64,000 nucleotides of DNA from DT-110 sp030148525 (GTDB taxonomy: Bacteria > Bacteroidota > Bacteroidia > Chitinophagales > Saprospiraceae), in NCBI GenBank assembly GCA_965227445.1, contig OZ245751.1, positions 1,612,001 to 1,676,000 of the forward strand, in the 5' to 3' direction. The translations under genes were made by a program, and so were the position numbers. The notes beneath the pieces are model-generated. The model was not told where the DNA came from. It was given only the letters and a program-made list of their open reading frames with translations, and made no database searches. Shown piece after piece: positions 53,725 through 60,606 of this stretch (the first letter of the stretch is position 1; the number at the start of each line of letters is the position of its first letter).

Positions 53725-53738
53725 TTTTGCCGAAAGGC
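53725..53738 (+). repeat. Example of the dispersed TTTT-stem-GRAA hairpin family
   Basis: TTTTGCCGAAAGGC just before the recQ start. Exact copies: 9276, 16718, 24081 (minus), 44604. Stem variants: TTTTGCGAAAGC at 27912, 33751, 44520, 55502 (minus), 58208; TTTTGGCGAAAGCC at 4045, 10015 (minus), 10303 (minus), 54312; TTTTCCGAAAGG at 5590, 61360; TTTTGCGGAAGC at 7609, 36547 (minus), 63325; TTTTGCCGGAAGGC at 14461 (minus), 48473 (minus), 53251; TTTTCCGGAAGG at 25107. Found by eye, so more may exist. Confidence 0.85.
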
Positions 53739-53745
53739 GAATACC

Positions 53746-55668
53746 TTGATCGAAACACCATTACAAGTCTTACAGCGCTATTGGGGCTACGATTCCTTCC
53801 GGCCCCTGCAGGAAGATATTATCCAGTCCGTACTCGAGGGGCGGGATACCCTGGCCCTTATGCCTACCGGTGGGGGCAAGTCCATTTGCTTTCAGGTGCC
53901 GGCCCTGGCACAGGAAGGAATCTGCATCGTGGTCTCGCCCCTGATCGCCCTGATGAAGGACCAGGTGCAGCAATTGCAGGCCCGCCAGATCCCGGCTGTG
54001 GCCGTGTATTCGGGCATGAACTACCGGGAGATCGATCGGCTGCTCGACAATTGCGTGTACGGCAAGGTGAAGTTCCTCTATCTTTCCCCGGAACGGCTGA
54101 CCACCGAGCTGGCGCGAGAGCGCATCCGGCAGATGCAGGTCAACCTGATCGCGGTGGATGAGGCCCACTGTGTGTCGCAATGGGGGTACGATTTCCGTCC
54201 GCCCTACCTGGAGATACCCAAGATCCGGGAGGTCGTTCCCGACGCCCCAACCCTGGCCGTGACAGCTACGGCGACGCCGGAGGTCGTGCGCGATATCCAG
54301 GATAAGCTGGCTTTTGGCGAAAGCCAGAGCGGTAAACGGAAAACGGCAGTGTTCCAGAAAAGCTTCGAGCGCGATAATCTGACCTACGTGGTCCGCCAGA
54401 CGGAGGGCAAACCCGAAAAGCTGGTGGAAATCCTGCAGAAGGTGCCGGGCTCCTCCGTGGTCTACGCCCGCAGCCGCAAAGGCACCAAGGATATTGCCGG
54501 CTACCTGCGCCGTTACCGCATTCCGGCCGATTACTACCACGCTGGCCTTGATATGCCGACCCGCAGTAAGAAACAGGAGGAATGGATCCGCGGCGATACC
54601 CGGGTGATGGTCGCGACCAATGCCTTCGGGATGGGTATCGACAAATCGAACGTACGCACGGTGGTGCACATGGAATTACCCGATAGCCTGGAAGCTTATT
54701 TTCAGGAAGCGGGCCGGGCCGGTCGCGATGGCGAAAAGGCCTTCGCCGTTTTGCTGTACAATCCGCAGGATAAGTCCCGTCTGCAGCGCCAGTTTGAATT
54801 GGCCTATCCCGAACTGGACGAAGTGCGTCGGGTCTACCGGGCTCTGGGCAGCTACCTGCAGCTGGCAGTCGGAGCGGGCGCTCACCAGAGTTATGATTTT
54901 GATCTGATCGAGTTTTGCCAGCGCTACGACCTGCCGCCCGTACCGACCTTCAATGCGTTGAGCGTGCTGGAGAAAGAAGGGCTCATCCTGATCACCGAGG
55001 CCGTTTTCAATCCCGCCAGCATGAAAATCATGCTCTCCAAGGATGACCTCTACGACTACCAACTCAAGCACCCCAATCTGGATAAGGTGCTCAAGGTGAT
55101 CCTGCGTTCCTATCAGGGGGCGTTCAGCCAGTACATTCACCTGCGGGAGGGTAAGCTGGCCAATTTCCTGAATACGTCCCGGGAGAAACTGCAGCAAGCC
55201 CTGGAGTTGATGCATCGCGATAAGGTGGTGGATTACCGTCCCCAAAAGGAGAAACCACAGTTGATCTTTTTGCACGATCGCCTCGACGCTGATCATCTGG
55301 AATTCGATGTACAACGCTACCATTTTCTGAAAAACCGCCACCTGGAGCGCATGCAGGCAGCCATTCGCTACGCCGAGGATCCCACCTGCCGCAGCCAGCA
55401 ATTGCTGCTCTATTTTGGGCAGGATAACCCGCCGGTCTGCGGCCAGTGCGACGTCTGCCTCACCAATAAAAAACAGTCCCTCAGCCAGGATGAATTAACC
55501 CGCTTTCGCAAAAAGATTGGCATGATCCTGCAACGGGAGTCGCTGACTCTGGAAGAGGTGCTTGCTTCCTTCAGCTATAAACAACGACCGCAGGTGCTGG
55601 AAACGCTGCAATTTTTGATGGAGGAGGGGATCGTGGAAGAGATTAGTGGGAAGTATGTACTTAAATGA
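53746..55668 (+). CDS. recQ: ATP-dependent DNA helicase RecQ
   Basis: 3'-5' DNA helicase in recombination and repair. 640 residues from a TTG at 53746 (LIETPLQVLQRYWGYDSFRP). An open frame back to 53596 only reads through repeat D and is not protein-like. Motifs: Q-motif/0 WGYDSFRPLQEDII, I PTGGGKSICFQVP, II VDEAHCVSQWG, III AVTATATPEV, V ATNAFGMGIDKSNVR, VI QEAGRAGRDG. The zinc-binding RQC part has CRSQQLLLYFG, CGQCDVC; a winged helix follows. The end (about 600-640) is a short helical domain; no clear HRDC domain. No operon partner. Confidence 0.94.
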   Translation: MIETPLQVLQRYWGYDSFRPLQEDIIQSVLEGRDTLALMPTGGGKSICFQVPALAQEGICIVVSPLIALMKDQVQQLQARQIPAVAVYSGMNYREIDRLLDNCVYGKVKFLYLSPERLTTELARERIRQMQVNLIAVDEAHCVSQWGYDFRPPYLEIPKIREVVPDAPTLAVTATATPEVVRDIQDKLAFGESQSGKRKTAVFQKSFERDNLTYVVRQTEGKPEKLVEILQKVPGSSVVYARSRKGTKDIAGYLRRYRIPADYYHAGLDMPTRSKKQEEWIRGDTRVMVATNAFGMGIDKSNVRTVVHMELPDSLEAYFQEAGRAGRDGEKAFAVLLYNPQDKSRLQRQFELAYPELDEVRRVYRALGSYLQLAVGAGAHQSYDFDLIEFCQRYDLPPVPTFNALSVLEKEGLILITEAVFNPASMKIMLSKDDLYDYQLKHPNLDKVLKVILRSYQGAFSQYIHLREGKLANFLNTSREKLQQALELMHRDKVVDYRPQKEKPQLIFLHDRLDADHLEFDVQRYHFLKNRHLERMQAAIRYAEDPTCRSQQLLLYFGQDNPPVCGQCDVCLTNKKQSLSQDELTRFRKKIGMILQRESLTLEEVLASFSYKQRPQVLETLQFLMEEGIVEEISGKYVLK

Positions 55669-55706
55669 ATGCTGAATGCTAAATGATGAATGTTGAATTC
55701 AGCATT

Positions 55707-56238
55707 GGTGCTCGATCCTCCGGATCGAGCGGAGTTTTGGAGCATAGCCGATCAGGAGAAAGACTCTTTCTCGAAAGCACAAAAAAATTGTAGAGACGCG
55801 ATTTATCGTGTCTACAAGGTGCTCGATCCTTCTCTGGCCGCCGGAACACAGTGAAGGAGGTAGGATCGAGCGGAGTTTTGGAGCATAGCCGATCAGGAGA
55901 ATGGCTCTTTCTCGAAAGCACAAAAAAATTGTAGAGACGCGATTTATCGTGTCTACAAGGTGCTCGATCTTTCTCTGGCCGCCGGAACACAGTGAAGGAG
56001 GTAGGATCGAGCGGAGTTTTGGAGCATAGCCGATCAGGAGAAAGACTCTTTCTCGAAAGCACAAAAAAATTGTAGAGACGCGATTTATCGTGTCTACAAG
56101 GTGCTCGATCCTTCTCTGGCCGCCGGAACACAGTGAAGGAGGTAGGATCGAGCGGAGTTTTGGAGCATAGCCGATCAGGAGAAAGACTCTTTCTCGAAAG
56201 CACAAAAAAATTGTAGAGACGCGATTTATCGTGTCTAC
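55707..56238. repeat. Tandem array of 141-bp repeats
   Basis: One short unit (55707-55818) and three units with a period of exactly 141 bases (55819, 55960, 56101), nearly identical (single-base changes only). Each carries GATCC...GGATC palindromic parts, a TTTCTCGAAAG hairpin and the imperfect hairpin GTAGAGACGCGATTTATCG/TGTCTAC. 141 is divisible by three, so two minus-strand frames stay open throughout, one giving a 47-residue peptide repeat; I regard this as non-coding. It lies in the 1.4-kb gene-free gap after recQ. Confidence 0.92.
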
Positions 56239-56311
56239 TGAGGTATTCGATCCTCTGATGCCGTGCTTCAGGAATCATTTTATTCCATTGTAACCAGAAC
56301 TTTTTGGTAAT

Positions 56312-56375
56312 GCTCGGAGAGAGATCGCATATTGGAAGAAATGCACAATGCTAATAATTGAAACGACCTCCGAGC
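56312..56375. repeat. Element C, copy 2
   Basis: 64 bases bounded by GCTCGGAG / CTCCGAGC, with the body AGATCGCA...GAAATGCA...GAAACGACCTC shared with 51363-51420 in the same orientation. Confidence 0.6.
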
Positions 56376-56556
56376 TCCTGGATATTATCATTCAATACAG
56401 AACCTTGAACCGCGGATTTAGAGGATCAACGTTTCCTACTCCTAAAAAAAATGACATTTCTGAACCGCTACATAACGGGTTGGTCACCGATTGGCTTTAA
56501 TTGAACAATAAAAGCCTAATTAAAAATTAAACATTATTAATTTCTCCTAATCCCTG

Positions 56557-56936
56557 GTCGATCCTCTAGTGCCGCGGTTCAACATTATTTATTCTTCGAA
56601 GAGAACGCAATCTTATATTCCGTACCTAACGGCACGGTTTTCCATTGTCCAATTCTAATTTCTACCCACAGCAGGTCCCTAACGGGACCCCTGCAGAAGC
56701 ATCTTTAGGAGCAGAATATGGGTAGAAACGTAAACGAAAAAGTTGACGAGCGTGCCGTTATACCGACAACGAAGTGGTTTGGAACACCAAACCACTTCGA
56801 GTCGAGTATATACTCGCGTGAAAAGGTTTGGCAAAGCCCAAACCTTTTCGGAAGCGGTATAGGTACGCAATGTGTTCGGCCTCCAAAGGACCAATCGGCT
56901 TTAATGATTATTGATCCGCGGCACTAGAGGATCGAC
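56557..56936. mobile_element. MITE-like element B, copy 2, carrying element A
   Basis: Inverted relative to 51420-51717. Terminal inverted repeat of 26 bases with one mismatch (GTCGATCCTCTAGTGCCGCGG...). Subtracting the nested element A (56759-56861) leaves about 280 bases. The left internal arm still shows the empty site CGTACCTAACGGCACG (near 56613), which the right arm has lost to the insertion. Confidence 0.8.
56759..56861. mobile_element. Three-hairpin element A, copy 2, inserted in element B
   Basis: 103 bases, inverted relative to 9450-9552 and nearly identical. The surrounding host sequence reads CCGT-TA-[element]-TA-GGTACG, while the uninterrupted arm elsewhere reads CCGTTAGGTACG. 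This supports insertion at TA with duplication of TA. Three hairpins as in copy 1; here the AAAGGTTTGG stem is complete, while copy 1 has lost one T. Confidence 0.88.
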
Positions 56937-57090
56937 ATCCATCCCCGATCGATCTGACCTTCTTCACTGCGTTTCAGGGGCGAGTCAATGATTGAGCACG
57001 ATGGGCAGACGCTATAAATCGCGTCTCTACATCGATTCGGTGTTCTCGAAAGGGCTCCCTTTCTCCAATTCCCCCACTCTCCAAATCCCC

Positions 57091-58089
57091 TCATCTCCCA
57101 ATCTCCGGTCGATCCAGAGGATCGACATCCATCTCCGATCGATCCAGAGGATCGATCACCTTCACTACCTCATCCGCACACCCCCACGAGATCGTATACC
57201 CCGAGCCCCCGTGCCCGTAATTGTGAATGATGTTGGTGCCGGGCTCGCGCTCCAGGCGCACGGAAGATCGCCCGGGACGGTGCCCGACCTTTACCTCCAA
57301 CACCTCCAGGTCTTTGAGCTGGGGTTGGTGCTGGGTGCAGAGGGTGCGGATGGTCCGGGTGGCCTGGGTGTCTTCCTCGGTGGAGGCGTCGTGGGCGATG
57401 GCGGTACCCCCGAGAATGATATCGTCGGTGCGGGGCAGGGCGTAGGCGATGCGGTGCGGTATGTACTCATCGATGAAGCACTTCACGGGAGTGTCCGTTT
57501 TTTTCAGACGCAGGACCTGCCCGCGGATGGGGTAGAGTTCCTGGTCATCACACAGCTCGCGGGCGCCCATGCCGGTGCAATTGACGAGCCAGTCGGCTCG
57601 CCGGGCCTCCGCCTCCAGGTCGGTGACCGTGCGGTATTCGACCTGCCCACCGGCCGACTGGAAGCGATCCATGAGGTAGGGCATATATTTACTGCTGTCG
57701 CTAAGAGGGACGCGCACGTAGTAGCCCGAGTGGTATTGCTCGGGGATCTCACCGGGAGCGGCGGGCGACTTGATGCCCTCCGGCAGGGCCGATTCCCAGT
57801 AGACGTAGGAAGGATCTTCGATGAAAACGAGGAAGTCGGTCATGAAGACGCCCGTCTTTTCTGGCTCCTTAGCCAACTGCCGGAAGACATCGAAGGTCTC
57901 TTTACTCCAGGCATTGACGCGGTCTTGTGGTTCGGCCGAGAAGGGAAACCAGATGGCAGCCGCTACGGCGGAGACCGTATCCTGAAAATGATCGCGGGAA
58001 ATAATGGTCACCTGATGACCGGCCTCTTGCAACCGAATGGCGGTCGATAAGCCGGATACACCGCAACCAATGACGTTAATGTGGGCCAT
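57091..58089 (-). CDS. D-amino-acid-oxidase-like FAD enzyme
   Basis: FAD-dependent oxidoreductase of the DAO family, 332 residues from ATG 58089 (a longer frame is unlikely). Rossmann FAD motif INVIGCGVSGLSTAIRL at the N-terminus; WFPFSAEPQDRVNAWS; VNCTGMGARELCDD; PIRGQVLRLKK; and the C-terminal HRPGRSSVRLE and HNYGHGGSGYTISWGCADEV, matching eukaryotic-type D-amino-acid oxidase or D-aspartate oxidase. The last 22 residues (VIDPLDRSEMDVDPLDRPEI...) are encoded by GATCC-AGA-GGATC palindromes rather than by family sequence. Divergent from gldA. Confidence 0.88.
   Translation of the reverse strand: MAHINVIGCGVSGLSTAIRLQEAGHQVTIISRDHFQDTVSAVAAAIWFPFSAEPQDRVNAWSKETFDVFRQLAKEPEKTGVFMTDFLVFIEDPSYVYWESALPEGIKSPAAPGEIPEQYHSGYYVRVPLSDSSKYMPYLMDRFQSAGGQVEYRTVTDLEAEARRADWLVNCTGMGARELCDDQELYPIRGQVLRLKKTDTPVKCFIDEYIPHRIAYALPRTDDIILGGTAIAHDASTEEDTQATRTIRTLCTQHQPQLKDLEVLEVKVGHRPGRSSVRLEREPGTNIIHNYGHGGSGYTISWGCADEVVKVIDPLDRSEMDVDPLDRPEIGR
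57108..57157. repeat. Two GATCC-AGA-GGATC palindromes inside the 3' end of the oxidase gene
   Basis: GTCGATCC-AGA-GGATCGAC (57108-57126) and GATCGATCC-AGA-GGATCGATC (57137-57157). They encode the repeated DPLDR of the protein tail. Upstream at about 57008-57029, CGCTATAAATCGCGTCTCTAC resembles the GTAGAGACGCGAT hairpin of the 141-bp repeats. Confidence 0.75.
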
Positions 58090-58151
58090 ATGACTATTTT
58101 TTAGGACCAGCATGTACCAAAAACGGGGTAGCCAGGCGTTAGGATGCTCAA

Positions 58152-58182
58152 TTGGGCAATGCACACAAATTGTGTAGTTTTG
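58152..58182 (+). promoter_or_regulatory. Putative promoter of the gldA operon
   Basis: TTG at 58152-58154, 20-base spacer, TAGTTTTG at 58175-58182, an exact TAnnTTTG match. It is about 52 bases before the gldA ATG, in the divergent region with the oxidase gene. Confidence 0.6.
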
Positions 58183-58233
58183 TCCGCGTTTGGGCTACCG
58201 GTCCATTTTTTGCGAAAGCTACTAAAAAAAGAT

Positions 58234-59154
58234 ATGTCTGTTACCGTTACGGAATTGACGAAAATATACGGGGAACAACGCGCAGTGGATGCCATAACCT
58301 TCGAGGCCCGTCCCGGAGAGATCCTCGGTTTTTTGGGGCCCAACGGAGCCGGCAAAACGACCACCATGAAAATGCTCACCGGCTTCGTGGAAGCGACGTC
58401 GGGCCAGGCATCAGTCAGTGGTTTTGACGTGCAGGAACATCCGCGGGAGGTGCGCAAACGGGTGGGCTATCTGCCCGAGCACAACCCCCTGTACCTCGAT
58501 ATGTACGTGCGGGAATACCTGCGTTTTGTGGCCGGGCTGAATGATATTCGCAAGCCCGATAACCGGATCGACAAACTGATCGGGCAAACGGGACTGGAGC
58601 GGGAACAGTTTAAAAAGATCGGAGCCCTCTCCAAAGGATACCGTCAGCGGGTCGGTCTGTCACAAGCGATGCTGCACGATCCCGAGGTGCTGATCCTGGA
58701 CGAACCCACCGCTGGGCTGGACCCCAATCAACTGGAAGAGATTCGTCAGTTGATCAAGGATCTGGGAAAGGAGAAGACGGTCATTTTTTCCACCCACATT
58801 ATGCAGGAGGTCCAACTCCTTTGCGACCGGGTACTGATCATCGACCGCGGACAACTGGTAGCTAATGACCCCATCGAGGAATTGCAGGCCCGATTGGCGG
58901 GTGAAGTGCTGATCACCCTGGGATTCTCCGAAACGCTGGAACCCGGGTATCTGGAAAAGATTACCGGGGTGCAAAGCCTTCGCTCCCTGGGCCCCAAACG
59001 TTGGCAACTAACCGCTGAATCGGGGACTGATATTCGTCCGGAGATTTTCCGGGCAGTAGTGGAACAGGGCCACGTATTGGTGGAATTCCATCAGGAATCA
59101 GCTTCGGTGGAAAATGTGTTCCAGCGACTGACCCGGCGAACCCCTGTATCCTAA
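58234..59154 (+). CDS. gldA: ABC transporter ATP-binding protein, GldA type
   Basis: ATPase of an ABC-2 type system that in flavobacteria is needed for gliding. 306 residues from ATG 58234. Walker A GPNGAGKTTTMKML, Q-loop VGYLPEHNPLY, signature LSKGYRQRVGLSQAM, Walker B VLILDEPTAGLDP, His-switch FSTHIMQEV. A C-terminal extension of about 90 residues follows, as in GldA. TTTTGCGAAAGC lies 15 bases before the start. First gene of gldA-small protein-gldF-gldG-DUF4340. Confidence 0.9.
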   Translation: MSVTVTELTKIYGEQRAVDAITFEARPGEILGFLGPNGAGKTTTMKMLTGFVEATSGQASVSGFDVQEHPREVRKRVGYLPEHNPLYLDMYVREYLRFVAGLNDIRKPDNRIDKLIGQTGLEREQFKKIGALSKGYRQRVGLSQAMLHDPEVLILDEPTAGLDPNQLEEIRQLIKDLGKEKTVIFSTHIMQEVQLLCDRVLIIDRGQLVANDPIEELQARLAGEVLITLGFSETLEPGYLEKITGVQSLRSLGPKRWQLTAESGTDIRPEIFRAVVEQGHVLVEFHQESASVENVFQRLTRRTPVS

Positions 59155-59163
59155 ATGCACCTT

Positions 59164-59835
59164 ATGAACAAACGACTGTACCTATTATTAGCCGGATTAC
59201 TACTGTGCTCCAACCCGAGTTGGTCGCAGGAGGTGACACCCACCTTCGTATTTGAGAATGGGTTGTACCTGTCGTACGAGGAGTTTGTTCGCAACGAACC
59301 GGGTATATCCTGGGAAGATGTAGAAACAAGTCTGGTCACCAACCCGCGTACCTGGATCACCCAGGTAGAATATATTCGGGATCGCGAATCCGGCGAAGCG
59401 ATTGCCATCGACCGCCTGTGGGGGTTATCGCTGGATGGGGTGCCGTACATTCGGATCGCCTCCGATAGTATTGATAAACCTTTGCCGGCCTTCGCGGGGT
59501 TACGTATTACCGGCGCGCTTTGCTATTTCCAGTACGAGCGAACGGAATCGCGGAACATCGAGATGGCCGCCTATAATCCCCTTACGGGAAAACCGTTCCG
59601 GCGCGGGGAGGTAACCCGGGATTTTGTGGAATTACGGGAGTTTGTACTGCGTTGGGAGGACGGCGCTATCGGACCTTTTTCCCGGGTGCAACTCATACAG
59701 TGGACTACGCGGGATCAGGTGATTCAGCAAACCCTGCGCCGACTGCGTCCCGACCAGGAAAACCTGGGCGACCAATTATACAATGTGCTGCTGTCTTATA
59801 ATAAGCGACACCCGGCATTCCTTAAAGAAGAGTAG
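59164..59835 (+). CDS. Secreted protein of unknown function in the gld operon
   Basis: 223 residues from ATG 59164 (ATG 59155 adds three). Signal peptide about 1-21 (LYLLLAGLLLCSNPSWSQ). The mature part begins PTFVFENGLYLSYEEFVRNEPGISW, a pattern shared with uncharacterised Bacteroidota periplasmic proteins, and has no transmembrane segment. It sits 9 bases after gldA and 12 before gldF, so it is co-transcribed. A role as periplasmic partner of the ABC system is a guess from position only. Confidence 0.7.
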   Translation: MNKRLYLLLAGLLLCSNPSWSQEVTPTFVFENGLYLSYEEFVRNEPGISWEDVETSLVTNPRTWITQVEYIRDRESGEAIAIDRLWGLSLDGVPYIRIASDSIDKPLPAFAGLRITGALCYFQYERTESRNIEMAAYNPLTGKPFRRGEVTRDFVELREFVLRWEDGAIGPFSRVQLIQWTTRDQVIQQTLRRLRPDQENLGDQLYNVLLSYNKRHPAFLKEE

Positions 59836-59847
59836 ATACACACAAGA

Positions 59848-60576
59848 ATGGTAGCGATCTTTAAAAAAGAAGTACACGCCTTTTTCAGCTCCCTGATCGG
59901 CTATTTGGTGATCGGGGTATTTCTGGTTTTACTGGGGTTGATCATGTTCGTATTTCCGGATACCAGTGTACTGGAATATCCTTATGCGACCATGGGGCAA
60001 CTCTTTGATAATGCGCCCCTCATTTTTCTGTTCCTGATTCCGGCGATCACTATGCGGATGTTTGCGGAGGAACGCCAGAACGGGACCATCGAATTCCTGC
60101 TCACCAAGCCGGTGCGCAAGGCGGATATCATTCTGGGTAAATACCTGGCGAGTATGACTCTGGTCGTCTTTGCCTTGCTTCCGACCCTCGTGTATTACTG
60201 GACGATCAGCCGGCTCGGATCGCCTCCGGGGAATCTGGACTCTGGTGCGGTGCTGGGGTCGTACCTGGGGTTACTGCTGCTGGCGGGGTGTTTTACGGCC
60301 ATCGGCCTCTTCGCTTCCACCCTGAGCACTAATCAGATCACGGGTTTCGTGGCCGCCACCTTCTTGTGTTTCCTGCTCTACTATGGCTTTTTCTTTTTCA
60401 GTAAGCTGCCCGTGTTTTTCGGACGCGGTGATGTGCTGGTGCAGATGCTGGGGATCGATTTTCACTACGAGGCCATCAGTAAGGGTGTGATCGATAGCCG
60501 CAACGTCATTTATTTTTTAAGTGTGATCGGATTCTTTTTATTTGGCACCCAATTGGCCCTGGAACGGGTTCGTTAA
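59848..60576 (+). CDS. gldF: ABC-2 type permease, GldF
   Basis: Integral membrane subunit, 242 residues, six hydrophobic segments. Start FKKEVHAFFSSLIGYLVIGVF and the conserved TMRMFAEERQNGTIEFLLTKPVRKADIILGKYLA region, key residues EER and GTIE (near 72-80), typical of the GldF/NosY-like family. Lies between the small secreted protein and gldG in the gld order. Identity is good by context with gldA and gldG. Confidence 0.9.
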   Translation: MVAIFKKEVHAFFSSLIGYLVIGVFLVLLGLIMFVFPDTSVLEYPYATMGQLFDNAPLIFLFLIPAITMRMFAEERQNGTIEFLLTKPVRKADIILGKYLASMTLVVFALLPTLVYYWTISRLGSPPGNLDSGAVLGSYLGLLLLAGCFTAIGLFASTLSTNQITGFVAATFLCFLLYYGFFFFSKLPVFFGRGDVLVQMLGIDFHYEAISKGVIDSRNVIYFLSVIGFFLFGTQLALERVR

Positions 60577-60606
60577 CATGCTAACAGCTTCCAATAAATA
60601 AGATAC

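Noticed and set aside
53596..53745. N-terminal extension of RecQ by 50 residues
   Set aside because: These codons read through repeat element D and are not like RecQ. Homology begins at the TTG 53746 region.
55707..56238. CRISPR array
   Set aside because: Units are contiguous and nearly identical over 141 bases with no variable spacers, and there are no cas genes.
55679..56278. Long minus-strand open frames with 47-residue repeats (HDKSRLYNFF... type)
   Set aside because: Two overlapping frames stay open only because the DNA repeat is 141 bases, divisible by three. No start signal, no family resemblance, and hairpin-rich DNA suggest non-coding.
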